From Pomphorhynchus laevis (Eukaryota > Acanthocephala > Palaeacanthocephala > Echinorhynchida > Pomphorhynchidae): DNA of 64,000 nucleotides. Every line of letters begins with the position of its first letter. The stretch's first letter is position 1. Below are positions 19,095-29,714 of this stretch, one piece after another. The stretch spans positions 1 to 64,000 of the forward strand of contig WNNJ02000757.1 of the NCBI GenBank assembly GCA_012934845.2. The letters are read 5' to 3'. A program made the position numbers and the translations under genes. The notes beneath the pieces are model-generated. The model did not search any database. It worked only from the letters and a program-made list of their open reading frames with translations, and was not told the origin of the DNA.

Positions 19095-20250
19095 TTAAAC
19101 TATAGCGTCCTGAGTTGAAACCCCTTTTTTAACGTCTGCGCGGCGGTTATTGAGTCTTTCACCCAATGATCTCCCAGTCTCGCCTATATATTGGGCATTG
19201 CAAATTGCGCAGTTGCCTAGATAGATAATGCCCCTTGTTGAGTAATTAGAGGATGTTTTAATCTTGTATTTTAATTTCGTTTTGTTGCTCTCAAATGTTG
19301 TACTCTCTATCATTTGCTTACAGCATTTGCATCCAGGGCGATTACATTATTAACAACCTGGCTTCACGATGTCTTCACTTCCGTTACCGTTAGGCAATTT
19401 TCTTATATAATTGTTGATATTGTTATTAATCTTATACACAAACTGTAATTTCTTATATTGTATTTTATCCATGTTTTCCCACTTGTGAATCTCACTATTG
19501 ATTCTTGTTTGGATAGTTGGTAGGGCAGGGTGAAACGGAATTACTAGTCTTGTAAAATTCTCATTTGTTTGATTTGTTTGATGTGTTCTTTTATATAAAC
19601 CTGTATTAATCTTGGCTATTCTTATTGATCTGATAATCTCGTGTTTTGTATATTCTCTGCATCCTAGATTCGTTCGCAGTTCTCTTAAACATTTCTCTCT
19701 ATTTTGAACCGTAGAGCATATTCCAATTATTCTCCTTGCCTCGTTTGTAATTAATGCTTTTTTTCTGTGTATTAACGTGCGAGCTATTTGAATGTAGATA
19801 AAGTGGTGTAGAGGTAGGCTTTCTGTATACAGTTGTCTGAATAGTATTGTGTTCATCTCTATATATCGTTACGTCTAGAAAACTCGCGGGGAACAGTGTT
19901 GATGACGTAAACTTGAGTGGGCCATACTCATTCATTTGTTTGACAAAATCGTCAAGTGTCTTCCTCCCATTTTTCCATACGATAAACAAAGGGCCTATCC
20001 TCACATGATTGTAGGACATTCCTCTCATAATTGTCCATGTACAAAATCGCATAGCATGGGGCTAATGACGTACCCATTGCGGTGCCTTCTTTCTGTCGGT
20101 ACAACGTTGATTCGAATTTAAAGAAGTTATTCTCGAGTATGAAGCGAAGGCATCTAGATACAAATCTACGCTTACTAGTATCCCAATTCGCTATTTCCAT
20201 TGCTTCCTCGATCGCTTAATACCATCGTCATGTGGAATCGATGGGTACAG
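19095..20250 (-). pseudogene. PLE: RT palm through GIY-YIG endonuclease
   Basis: Minus-strand frames give FESTLYRQKEGTAMGTSLAP (RT palm motif with AMG) near 20060-20110. Then come an LGPLFIVWKNG-type strand where YIDD should be (degenerate), FLDVTIYRDE and VYRKPTSTPLYLHSN in the thumb, a linker of about 130 residues, and an endonuclease start IIYLGNCAICNAQYIGETGR with RLNNRRADVKKG (19095-19313). The nuclease stops before its glutamate. Two overlapping frames (19350-19856 and 19699-20052) mark a frameshift near 19780. Orientation is opposite to the PLE pieces that follow at 20255. Confidence 0.75.
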
Positions 20251-20254
20251 AGAC

Positions 20255-20810
20255 TCCTTCTTGGACGTGTTGATTATGAAGACTAACAATATACTTACGA
20301 CAGACCGATATAAGAAATCTAATATACCCTGGTGTCCAACAAGTTGGAATACTCATGTATTTTCTAACTACAAAATAATGGCAGCGAAAAGCTCTATGAT
20401 CGGGTGGTTAACATATGCTCGACACCAACAGCCTGAAATAACCAATTCCAGCGAATTTCTAAAGTGTTGAAATCTAGAGAGTTTTTTTATATGGGATATA
20501 CAAGAAGCTATCAATCGTTGTCTTGGGAGTAAAGTGATGGAAAAAGCTATCTCAAAAGAGAAACGAGTATTTATACCCACGATATTTGTAAGTGATGGAT
20601 GTTCTAATTTCTTAAGAAAGAATCTACCAGCAAATACGTCCTTATGTCATGTGAGGAATTCTACTCGATCTGGTTATTTCAAGAGTAAACCTAAATATGA
20701 ACCTAATAATGTAACTTACGAGATACCATGTATGAATTGTCCATCCAAATATTTTGGACAGAGAAATCTAAACTCAAAAACAAATTTTCAACTTTATCTA
20801 AAATTGTAGA
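20255..20810 (+). pseudogene. PLE thumb/linker and endonuclease start
   Basis: Plus-strand pieces: MDVLIMKTNN, then YKKSNIPWCPTSWNTHVFSN (the RT-to-nuclease region), then after a stop FIPTIFVSDGCSNFL, then VTYEIPCMNCPSKYFGQ, the GIY-YIG start with C..C spacing. The frame breaks after FGQ. This lies head to head with the PLE at 19095-20250 and abuts a viral-like copy at 20890. Confidence 0.6.
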
Positions 20811-20894
20811 AAATTGTATCAAAAATTGACTTATCAGATAAAATTATTGCTTGGAAGCATTTTTGTGTACTTAATTTATCGCAATATCTTAAAA

Positions 20895-21957
20895 ATGAGT
20901 CAAAATTCTTTCAACAATAACATGAATGAAAAGATAGGCAAGAAAGCAACATCAAAAGAGGTTACTTATGATATTGATGACCACATGATAGAGATGACTG
21001 AAAGTGATTATTTCGAGGATCAAGAAAAAATGGACCCTACATCTACAGTAAGCAATGCTGGTAATTGGCATCCGAAAAAGTATGAATCATTGAGTAAAAA
21101 ACATTATCTAATGAAGAAATTCATTAGACCCTAATGAATTTCAAACCCTAAATCCGTCACTCACTCCTTAATAGCTAGCTGTAACATAGATCTTCCAAAA
21201 ATGACACTACCTAAGAGCAGTAAAGTGCTAAGTGTAATAAATGAATTAACATTTAATGATTTGGCAAAAATTGAATATTTTTTGCAGACAGACACTGGAA
21301 CACACGATATAACTGGGTGTTCTATTCTTCGTATTTTAGACGTGTGCTTAATATCATTAGAGAATACGTTCATAGAAAAAATTAGAAAAATGATTAAAAC
21401 CACATTGGTGTTCAAATATGTATTTATGTGGAATCAGAATTAGAAAAGAAAAAACAGTTTTAGAAAAATGCATAGAATCCCAAAAGATAGAAACAGGATC
21501 CATGACAGACGTTATTACAGCAACTGCCAAATCAATCTCTCTAAGCTCTGAGAGATTGCCATTATTATTCTCTATCATTCCAAAAATCGTTGAGTCACTT
21601 AACAAAAAAAATTCAATGAGAAATTATCAGCAAGATTATCTGAACAACGAACGAAATGTTAGAAGTAAAAAATCTAAAGCATAATATCTTTCATGTTAAT
21701 AACGACAAGTACGAGTTGAATAGTGACAAATATACTATTTATAGTCACTCCATAGAAACATATAACACATCTGACATGTTACTAAACATGATAGGATTTG
21801 AACGTCTGGATGAAGAAGACAACAACTCCTTTTTAGCTCAAATGCTATCTATTAAAGGCACGAAAGTCACAGAACTATTACCCAACCATGTATTTGGCAA
21901 ATTAATAAAAACCAACAAGGAAATATTAGCAATTATTTTATATTACGCCCTATGAAT
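20895..21957 (+). pseudogene. Phosphoprotein-like viral copy B
   Basis: The ATG at 20895 opens a hydrophilic N-terminus rich in Asn, Lys and acidic residues, with two adjacent stops at 21132-21137. It then continues in frame (VLSVINELTF, ILRILDVCLISLE) to a frameshift near 21415, then SSERLPLLFSIIPKIVESL. A second shift near 21660 leads into a 99-codon frame with LLNMIGFERLDEEDNN and LLPNHVFGKLIK. The whole can be lined up with copy A (17683-18427), and its end with 59260-59490. A disordered acidic start, a helical middle and a compact C-terminal domain is the plan of mononegavirus phosphoproteins. The 29-bp frame overlap at 21656 could instead be a real overlapping gene. Confidence 0.4.
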
Positions 21958-22078
21958 TCTTTTAAAAGAGGCTGTGAGAATATCTAGATATGTGGTTGTG
22001 TCGAGTAAGTTATCTATATTTGTGTCCGTAATCCTGATGATAAAGAAAATTACCTGTACGTTATATACATGATTCGTG

Positions 22079-22157
22079 TGCCGTCTGCCAGTCCTCCTCT
22101 GCATCCAGTAGTGGGCGAGATCTGGCACTGATGAGTCATTGTGATTACGAAACGGTA
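22079..22157 (+). ncRNA. Hammerhead ribozyme 1 of the 310-bp array
   Basis: Stem III TGCCGT/ACGGTA, cleavage site GTC (after 22085), stem I TGCCAG...CTGGCA, CTGATGA, stem II GTCA/TTAC with one mismatch, GAAA. This is the order of the Schistosoma mansoni satellite hammerhead (open stem III). The stem II mismatch may weaken it. Confidence 0.8.
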
Positions 22158-22387
22158 CTTGCTACCGTCCTTCCGCGTCTGGCTTCAATGATAACAACGT
22201 ATTTCACGCGGTTAGTCTCACTCTATTTTGAGATTCATGATTTAAGTTAGCCGATATTCAAGAGACCTGCGCTGACATATGCCAGTGCTTTTGCTAATGA
22301 TCCTATTTGGTAAAGCAGTAGTGCTGATTTAGCATTCCATGTGAAGTTACGAGAAATCTTACCGGTACTTCATACACATGACTCGTG

Positions 22388-22466
22388 CGCCGGCTGCCAG
22401 TCGTCCTCTGCATCCAGTAGTGGGCGGGATCTGGCACTGATGAGTCATTGTGATGACGAAACGGTA
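22388..22466 (+). ncRNA. Hammerhead ribozyme 2, cleavage-site mutant
   Basis: All helices and core words are present and stem II is restored (GTCA/TGAC), but the cleavage triplet reads GGC instead of GTC. Loss of the U before the cleaved base should block activity. Confidence 0.75.
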
Positions 22467-22697
22467 CTTGCTACCGTTCTCCCGCGTCTGGATTCAATGA
22501 TAACAACGTATTTCACGCGGATTGGTATCACTCTCTTATGAGATTCATGATTTAAGTTAGCCTATATTCAAGAGACCTGCGCTGGCATTTGCCAGTGCTT
22601 TTGCTAATGATCCTATTTGGTGAAGCAGTAGTGCTGATTTAGCACTCAATGTGAAATTAGCAGAAATCTTACTGGTACTTCACACACATGACTCGTG

Positions 22698-22776
22698 TGC
22701 CGTTTGCCAGTCCTCCTCTACATCCAGTAGTGGGAGGGATATGGCACTGATGAGTCATTGTGATGATGAAATGGTA
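22698..22776 (+). ncRNA. Hammerhead ribozyme 3
   Basis: Cleavage triplet GTT, permitted by the UH rule. Stem II has a G-U closing pair (GTCA/TGAT), and GAAATGG pairs with the stem III strand through a G-U. Stem I shows one change (ATGGCA). Probably weak but not excluded. Confidence 0.75.
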
Positions 22777-23007
22777 CTTGCTACCGTGCTTCCGCGTCTG
22801 ATTTCAATGATAACAACGTATTTCACGAGGATTGGTCTCACTCTCTTATGAGATTCATGATTTAAGTTAGCCTATATTCAAGAGACCTGCGCTGGCATTT
22901 GCCAGTGCTTTTGCTAATGATCCTATTTGGTGAATCAGTAGTGCTGATTTAGAACTCAATGTGAAGTTACCATAAATCTTACTGGTACTTCATACACATG
23001 ACTCGTG

Positions 23008-23086
23008 TGCCGTCTGCCAGTCCTCCTCTGCATCCAGTAGAGGGAGAAATCTGGCACTGATGAGTCATTGTGATGACGAAACGGTA
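23008..23086 (+). ncRNA. Hammerhead ribozyme 4, consensus core
   Basis: TGCCGTC, stem I TGCCAG/CTGGCA extended by TCCTCC/GGGAG, CTGATGA, GTCA-TTGTGA-TGAC, GAAA, CGGTA: every core base is as expected and all stems pair. This is the best candidate for activity in the array. The array stops 21 bases later. Confidence 0.85.
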
Positions 23087-23263
23087 CTTGCTACCGTTCT
23101 TCCGCGTCACTTCTAGCCGAGAAGTATATATATAATATATATAATATATATATTTAAAATATATATACATATATATTGTTAATTTTGAAACAGAGGAAGG
23201 TACGAGTATTTAACAAAATAATGTTTTTTAACGTTTCAGCTTGTTAGCCTTCTTCAAAATTAT

Positions 23264-23476
23264 TTGCCTGTAAACATTTTTCAATTTTCTGAATGCACTG
23301 TTATTAACACGTCATTTAAACCGATCAGAAAGAATGTCATGGTGGTTTTCCTAACCTTGACTGTAGCGACAAAGATCAATTGGTGGAGTACAAATCATCA
23401 TGTGGTGACAGCTGGGAATAGTGGTTACGTAAATAAACGTTTTATGAGCTATGGCATGGATATTGCGAATGCTTAA
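23264..23476 (+). pseudogene. Toti-like capsid N-half fragment
   Basis: The last 45 codons read VATKINWWSTNHHVVTAGNS, then VNKRFMSYGMDIANA, matching the end of the N-terminal half in the copies at 41027-41630 and 51690-52225. The part before it is unrelated. Duplication with 52098 starts inside this fragment. Confidence 0.5.
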
Positions 23477-23726
23477 AAATAATTTCTCTGCAGTCTTAGG
23501 TTTTTCTTGGTTTTAATAATATATTCACGGTCATGTTATGAATGTCACAATTTTGCGTGGAGGTTTCAAAACGGTAAGTGAAAAAACAACGAACAGCGTT
23601 GAATAGCACAATTAATGTGTGATAGCGCACTGAACACATTTCACAGATGTCATTTACCGTATATATAAAAACGCATGAGCATTAAACAGTTTTTTTTTAT
23701 TATTTTTTAATTTTTTCAAGAAAAAA

Positions 23727-23792
23727 TTTCATGAGTACTGTCGGAGCAGTACTCATGAAACTGTTCAATGCATGAGAATTGAACAGTTTTTA
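23727..23792. repeat. Twin hairpins
   Basis: TTTCATGAGTACTG and CAGTACTCATGAAA form a perfect 14-bp hairpin with a 6-base loop. CTGTTCAAT and ATTGAACAG then form a second 9-bp hairpin. The same pair occurs in duplication copy 2 at 52476-52540. It lies 40 bases after a T-rich run. Confidence 0.7.
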
Positions 23793-23859
23793 TTAACAAT
23801 TGCTGAAAAGCAATTATTTGGGTTGGAGCGATATCAAGATTTAATTCGTTCGAGAGGCA

Positions 23860-24765
23860 CTGGAGGTAATAATCTCTAACAACATATCCGAATTTAACGA
23901 AAATATGTTCCACCAATTGATAGGCACGGCAATGGGTACTCCCGTAGCTCCCACTTACGCAATAATAATCAATGCATGCGTATGAACAAAGAATATTGAG
24001 ATCCCTGAGTAGCAACCTATAATGTACTGTAGGTAAATCGATGATATTTTTATGATGTTCAAAATGATAGTGTGATAGCAGAAATTAAAGAAACTTTTGA
24101 CACAGCCGGACCTTTAAAATTTGAGACGACGGAGAGGAAAAGCGTTAATTTTATGGAGGTTAGAATATATTTGTACACAAACAATAAAATACAGACTAAG
24201 TTGTATCGGAACATGTTATATCGCCTGGAACAAATGACTATTTCACTTATTAAATAATTGAGAGAGTAAAAAGTGAGAAGCTACTTTTTAAAATACAGTC
24301 TAAAATACAGACTGAGTTGTATCGGAAGCCATCGTATATTCTGACGTTCATACAGGGATCCAGCTGTCATCCAAAATACATTAAAAGGAATATGATAAAA
24401 GCTGAAGCTGAACGCATTATTCATATATGTAGCACTAAGGAGCAAACCATAAAACATTTAAAATTACTAATAAATGATCTTATGCAAAGGGGTTATAATA
24501 AACCGACAGTGCAAAATATTGTAAACAGCGCACTCGTACGATCGAATGTAACTGGAGTACAGGACGATACAATGGCAAAAAAACGCTCTCGGATAGTGAT
24601 TGATTATTGCCCTCCGTTTAAACAGATCACAAAAGATATAAATAAAAAGGTTGATGAGGTTAATGCCAAGTTTAATGTAAAAATTAGTACACCTCAGATA
24701 TTCTTCCGATTTCCTAGCACTATTCAATCATCACTGTTATGCATCAAGTTAATTTTATAGAGGTT
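23860..24765 (+). pseudogene. PLE RT palm, thumb and linker
   Basis: A frame with FHQLIGTAMGTPVAPTYAII (RT palm, about 23910-23960) breaks at a frameshift where the YIDD box would be (gtaaatcgatgatatttt keeps the codons for IDDIF). It continues as an FMEVRIYLYTNNK thumb. A short internal duplication of the VYRK-type segment (24190-24320) precedes a clean 147-codon linker frame, MYRKPSYILTFIQGSSCHPK, with VQNIVNSALVRSN. No endonuclease follows; the element is truncated before it. Confidence 0.7.
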
Positions 24766-25189
24766 AGAAGAAGCGTAAGGAACTTTATTGGATAGCACAA
24801 TTAATGACTGATAGATCGCTAAACAGTGAAGTGATAGGTGCACTGAAATCGGTGAAGAACAACATTTAAGATGCTATCATATATTTATGCTGTTATATTT
24901 ATATTTTTACAATTGTAGATAATATTTTCCTGAAGAAAGCCACTAGTTTGTCGAAAGCTTGAATAAAACGATTATCTTTGTGTTTCCGGTAAAAAAAGTA
25001 TTCAGATCCGGAACTATGCTAACTCGATGGATGGTAATAAAGATAACTGGACATTAGCTATCCTTACAAGCACATTGCAAAACCGATAGATTCACTGTGT
25101 GTTTCTTCCGTTTTTATTGCATATATACATTAGTTTTTCTTTTCTTTGTTGCTAATTGTATCACTTTAAAAGGACTATTGAAATAGTTG

Positions 25190-26095
25190 AAAATTCGTGA
25201 TTAACATTCTCTTGTTTCTTCCTGATGTTTATACGCCGTGAACGATTAATGAACATATCGAATGTATCAATGGACTATATTAGGAAGTGTTTTGGCGGCA
25301 CTTTTATGAAATTTTTGGTTAAGACTATCAACGATGAAAAGAAACTAATTAGTAGGCAATGCTCCATCGAGTATATAAAGCAATGCAGAACGCATGGTGC
25401 GATTCCCATTTTTATTCGCTTTAAATGTGGTGTTGACAATTTTAACTAATCTAAAATGCAAAATAAAATACAAAATATGCTAATGTCATTCTCCGTACAA
25501 GAAGCTAGAAGACAAATCAGTAAACTTCGCAATACCCTTAGATACTGTTGGCAAAATATTATTCGGTGCATGAACAGTGAGCAAATTCTATTTATAGAGC
25601 ACTATATTAATAACGTGAGTAATCGACATAGATTAAAGATACAACATAGACATGCTAATAAATTGAATAGACTAGTTCGTATAAATACCAAAATGAATAT
25701 TTTGGAACAAATGGTAAACTATATTTATATGTCTCATAGAAATCCTTCATTATCTGAAGAACAATTACTTAACTTTGGGCTTAACTTTGTGCCAACAAGC
25801 AATCAATCAGAAATTGATATTCGTTGTGATTCTGAGTACATGCTATCTAAATTACCTAATTCTAGCTTTCTAAAAATCATTCAGTATGACATGATGGCGC
25901 GCATTCATTCGAGACAAAATCCCCACAATCTTTCTACAAATCAGAAAAACGCTTTACGACATCTCAGGGCTGACCCAACAATCAGAATTTGTAGAGCTGA
26001 TAAAAAACAGGCTATAGTCGTAGTAGATACGATCGATTATGTCAAACATGGTATTGACCGAGCGATTTCGAAGCTGATCTTTCTCTTAAGTTTCA
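25190..26095 (+). pseudogene. PLE N-terminal region and RT fingers
   Basis: Two adjoining frames. 25225-25449 has KFLVKTINDEKKLISRQCSI and GAIPIFIRFK, a pattern found at PLE N-termini. 25456-26090 has helical, basic segments, LSEEQLLNFGLNFVPTSN, then RICRADKKQAIVVVDTIDYV, the first RT block (usually KADKGG.VV..D..DY). It ends where a LINE on the opposite strand begins (26096). In duplication copy 2 the fingers block is deleted. Confidence 0.65.
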
Positions 26096-28731
26096 CTGCT
26101 AAATCACTGTAACTTAAGGGTCCTTTTTGTGCTAGCGTCGATGCAATTGTTTTCACTAACATGCTAGCTTCTTTGCCAAATCCTCCTGCTGTTGAAAAGA
26201 CTAATGGAACAAATGAACAGTTTTTAATTCTTCGCACTCTTTCACTGTACTTCGATTTTTTCCAGTTTTCTTGTACTCGAAGGCCGATTCAGGTGCACGA
26301 GTAATGCTTGATTGAGCTTGTGTTGAAAATACATTAACGTCGTAGAACGTTCGATCGGATCGAGAACCGTAAACACCAGATCATACTATATCTAGCCGTG
26401 CACATTGATTATTCGTTGTTGCTGAGTTTTCAAAGGTAATATTATCGGGAACATTCATTAACTCCGGTTCAATTCCGACATTGTGGCCAACTAAGCTCAG
26501 AGCACTTGCTATTGTATCCCGGACTGCATTATGTCGGATGATCGGTAGTGCTCCATAATTGCATGATAGTGCGTGCGCTAAGGTTATATTCGACCCGCAG
26601 TAACACAATCGCTTATCGAGACCTTGATCCAAGTTACCATATCGTGCGTTGATTGCATCGGTGAATTCATTGATGGATAGAAAAAATTCCTCGTGTTTTA
26701 GCGGTAAGGCACTTAGCCACGCTGAAGTACCAAGATGTGCTGCATGTTTGATAGTGTTTTGTAGGGAGGGAGCTAGGTCGGTTAGTATTTTTGATACACG
26801 ATCTAGATGCGCTTGATTACGGAATCGCGTAATTTCATGAAGTACTGTGTTTTGCTTTTCGCGTAGACTATCACCTAAAGAGTCTCCATCATAAGTCGAT
26901 AGAAGCATTATTGATGATGTTTTTTCAATATGAGCGGTAAATAATGTGTTGGCGATACCTATTCCTCCAAGCTTGAAAGGGGAGCAGAGTAAATTCGATA
27001 TTCCATTGGTTAGCTTAAATATAGCAAATTTAGGGACCAAGTTGGATTTTATGGTATCTTCTAATTCATTCCATACTTTTTCAGTGATGTTGCATGAACG
27101 CATTATGTGAATCCACTTCGACTGAATTGAATTGACCATTCCTGAATATGCAACGTGCGGATCATTTTTAGCTACTACGCACAATCTCTCGATTAGTGCT
27201 TTCCAGCCGGCAAGCAAATCGTAGATTGATTGCTCTTCATAATCATCAAAACCAATCGGTGAACCAAGGACGTTTATTCCAGTCGTTGTTGTATTGATGT
27301 TTGTGTCGGGCAGTCGATCATTATTTATAGGTAGATGCGATAATATGTTTGAATTTTTTTGCGTTTATAAAGTAGCCATTCTTCGGGCCGTCTCCATGCA
27401 GAATATTCCACACTTTCTTTAACATATCAAGCGGTCCAACAAAGTTGGCATCGTCGGCGTACCATATTTGTACAACAGAAGGGACCTGCCGTTTTATTGT
27501 GTCGATCAACGGAAGTGAAGTTATAGCGAAACCTGTCATGGTAAAAGGGTCACCTTGTGTGAAACCTTCTGATGACAAGATACTTTTTTCACCGATCGTA
27601 AGTACAGCCAGGCTAGAGTACATATTTTAGAGTGTACATGACAGGGCAGGACATACAAAATTTATATTGTGTAGTGCAACTGCACGGTTTGTTAGGTTGA
27701 AAGCGTTCCTTGCATCAATAGTCATTAGACAATTTTCGGTTGATAGGTTTAGTTCTCTTTTTGAGATTCGCGATAGCAAGTTCAAGTCCACTCTTTGTGA
27801 AACTCCCAATTGTGTAGTTCCTGCGACATCCTGTATATCATTGCGTGCGATGGTTAGAATCGCTTTGCTTATGATCCGCCTTATGGTGTTGCATATTCCG
27901 ATAGGGCGGATACCACCAGATTTCTTCTTTAAAGCAACTAGACGACAAACGGTGAAAGGATCAAGGGAGCCTAATGGCACTTTTTTAATAGCAACAAAAA
28001 TGGCAAATTTGACAATGGCCCTGGCAAGTAAATTTGATTGCTGTTCCAAAATCGGTTAACATTTGAAACCATGCTCGAGAATCAAGCCCAGATGGTCCCG
28101 CCGATCCATTTATTCGTCTGCTTGATTTGATAATGGCGGCCTCGTCTAGTGCATAGAAACGACAATGATGATGGGGTTTTGAATTCGGCAGCGGAGCTGA
28201 TAAAAGAACATCAGGAGAAGCTGTTGATGCGTCAGGGTGTAAATCTTTAAATGGAGATAAAACAGAGATATCATTTATTGTGTGATCAGGGCAAAGGACA
28301 CCTGAGTCATATTTGTCTTCTAATATCGAGAAACCGGCTTTGATACGGCCCTTGGTGACAAGACTTTGATATTGTGTGATCCAATTCAATGACTTTGAGG
28401 GACGACGCAATGATATACTAGTTTGAAAATATTGGGCATCTTCGAACAATTAGTCATAATCTTCTATTTTCCAGCTTGTTAGTCTGCGTTCCAAAGTTTT
28501 GCGGATTAAAGCGGTCTTTCTAGAGGGTATACGCTCCAATAAACATTGCGAGAAGACTGTAGCGGTTTGTAGCATATGTATTGTAGTGTTGACGTCTTCA
28601 GCGGCCTTCAGGTAAAATAAACTTATAATTCCAAGCAGTAAGCCATATATTAAAAAATGCTGGCCATATAATATATATGTATATATATATCGACGATATT
28701 TTCTTTGTGTGGCCAGGAAATGAAGTGTCAT
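26037..28731 (-). pseudogene. LINE with RT and restriction-like endonuclease
   Basis: Minus-strand frames read as one protein with about five breaks. The N-terminus has LLERIPSRKTALIRKTLERR and SAGPSGLDSRAW. The RT follows with IRPIGICNTIRRIISKAI, DARNAFNLTNR, GFTQGDPFTM and IWYADDANFVG near 27430-27460. A 278-codon frame (26381-27217) has KLGGIGIANT, a zinc-binding CYCGSNITLAHALSC, IRHNAVRDTI, EPEL and ARLDIV. The end has SFVPLVFSTAGGFG. CxC..H...C followed by an RLDI/FYDV pair is the layout of restriction-like endonucleases of LINEs. This family is known in invertebrate genomes. Partner pieces: 44700-45870 (+), 38270-38660 (-), 54680-55200 (-). Confidence 0.75.
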
Positions 28732-29650
28732 TAAAACGATTTTAAAATGAGTTTAAGACAATTTGTGACCTTGAGTTGACATTCGTAGCAGGAAATTACG
28801 TAAATTTTCTTAATATTATGATCTCAAAGATCCTAACGGCACATACAGAACAGGATTTTATAGGAAAAAATAATCAGTGCCATGTACCCCCACGCAACGA
28901 GCTACCATCCTCAAAGTACCAAACGAAGAGTAATTTATAATGAAGCACTGCGCTGAAACGAGTTTGTTCGAATACTAGTGATTTCAAATGTAATATTTCG
29001 AGATTGACTAATAAATTCACAGAGAGGGATTACAGACGAAGAGTGATTAACATACAATGTCAGGCGGTAAAAAGAATGACGCGACAGACAGTACTGGAAA
29101 AGACTGAGAGCAAAAAACCGGATGCAACAGTGAAATGATGTGGATGATGAATTTAGCAATAAAGTACGCATATGCTTCCTGACTAGTAGAAACATAGGAC
29201 AGCTGCTACGTAGTAATCAATCTACAAGAGTGTCAGGACCATATTATTACAAACGATGTGCCACCTGCAGTGACACATACACTAGTTCTCGGACAGGTCA
29301 AATATATAGCGTAATGAATGATGCTAATTGTAAGTCAACGGGAATAATGTATGCCACTTAGTGTGAGATATGTCAGACACAATATGTCGGAGAGACATCG
29401 CTAACAATGGCTTGCCGAAATAATTTACGACGCTCGCGATATAAACATAGGCGATGCAACTATAAATGATTGAGCACGCGATCTAAATGGTAAGCAAGAT
29501 TGTATGAAGTACATTATTGTTGCTTGCAACTTGAGCGATACAATAACGAGAAAAGCGTATAAACAAAAGATTGTTGGTAGAATATATAGTGACAGTCTCA
29601 ATGGTCTAAATGCGGAACATGTTTATCACTGGCAAACACTTACATAGGAT
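28690..29650 (+). pseudogene. PLE RT thumb to endonuclease, decayed
   Basis: Frames with YIDDIFFVWPGNEVSLKRF (catalytic box), LELTFVAGNYVNFLNIMIS (FLD-like) and YRTGFYRKN, a linker, then GIMYAT, a stop, CEICQTQYVGETSLTMACR (GIY-YIG with C..C). Many stops. A typical PLE 3' hairpin, AAGAAGGCTTCGGCCGAAAC, follows at 29715-29737, and a hammerhead at 29855-29911, so the 3' end and terminal repeat of this element seem preserved. Confidence 0.7.
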
Positions 29651-29714
29651 CGCTTTTATTTTCACTTGTATACTTTAAATTATTGTGACATGTGTATTGT
29701 TTATTCTAGATTGA

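Larger units (their letters stand above)
22045..23107 (+). repeat. Retrozyme-like tandem array, about 3.4 units of 310 bp
   Basis: Four copies of a hammerhead ribozyme start at 22079, 22388, 22698 and 23008, giving periods of 309, 310 and 310 bp. Each unit also has the block ctattcaagagacctgcgct, a GCTGGCA/TGCCAGT hairpin, and tcctatttggtgaagcagta. Tandem 200-400-bp units with one hammerhead each are the layout of metazoan retrozymes and of hammerhead satellites in schistosomes, salamanders and cave crickets. Fragments occur at 29975, 31230, 32830(-) and 33047. The small frames inside the units are not genes. Confidence 0.8.
23349..26660 (+). repeat. Segmental duplication, copy 1 (3.3 kb)
   Basis: Nearly identical to 52098-55230 through a capsid fragment, PLE RT and N-terminal pieces, and the C-terminus of a LINE on the other strand. 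Copy 2 lacks about 190 bp corresponding to 25890-26080 and is cut at its end by a hAT element. Because copy 1 continues into the rest of the LINE, it looks ancestral. Confidence 0.85.

Noticed and set aside
21656..21955. Independent overlapping viral gene
   Set aside because: Possible, but the simpler reading is a frameshift in the phosphoprotein-like copy, since its content can be aligned with the C-terminal domain of copy C.
22341..22851. Two 66-codon frames starting MKL.EIL.VLHTHDSC
   Set aside because: Translations of the 310-bp ribozyme repeat unit, overlapping the hammerhead; not proteins.
22045..23107. CRISPR array
   Set aside because: Units are 310 bp with no short repeat/spacer alternation, and the window is eukaryotic.
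24467..24727. Minus-strand frame over the PLE linker (also 53215-53475)
   Set aside because: Antisense shadow of the PLE linker, identical in both duplication copies.
27667..28059. 130-codon plus-strand frame
   Set aside because: Antisense shadow of the LINE RT, which has clear motifs on the other strand.
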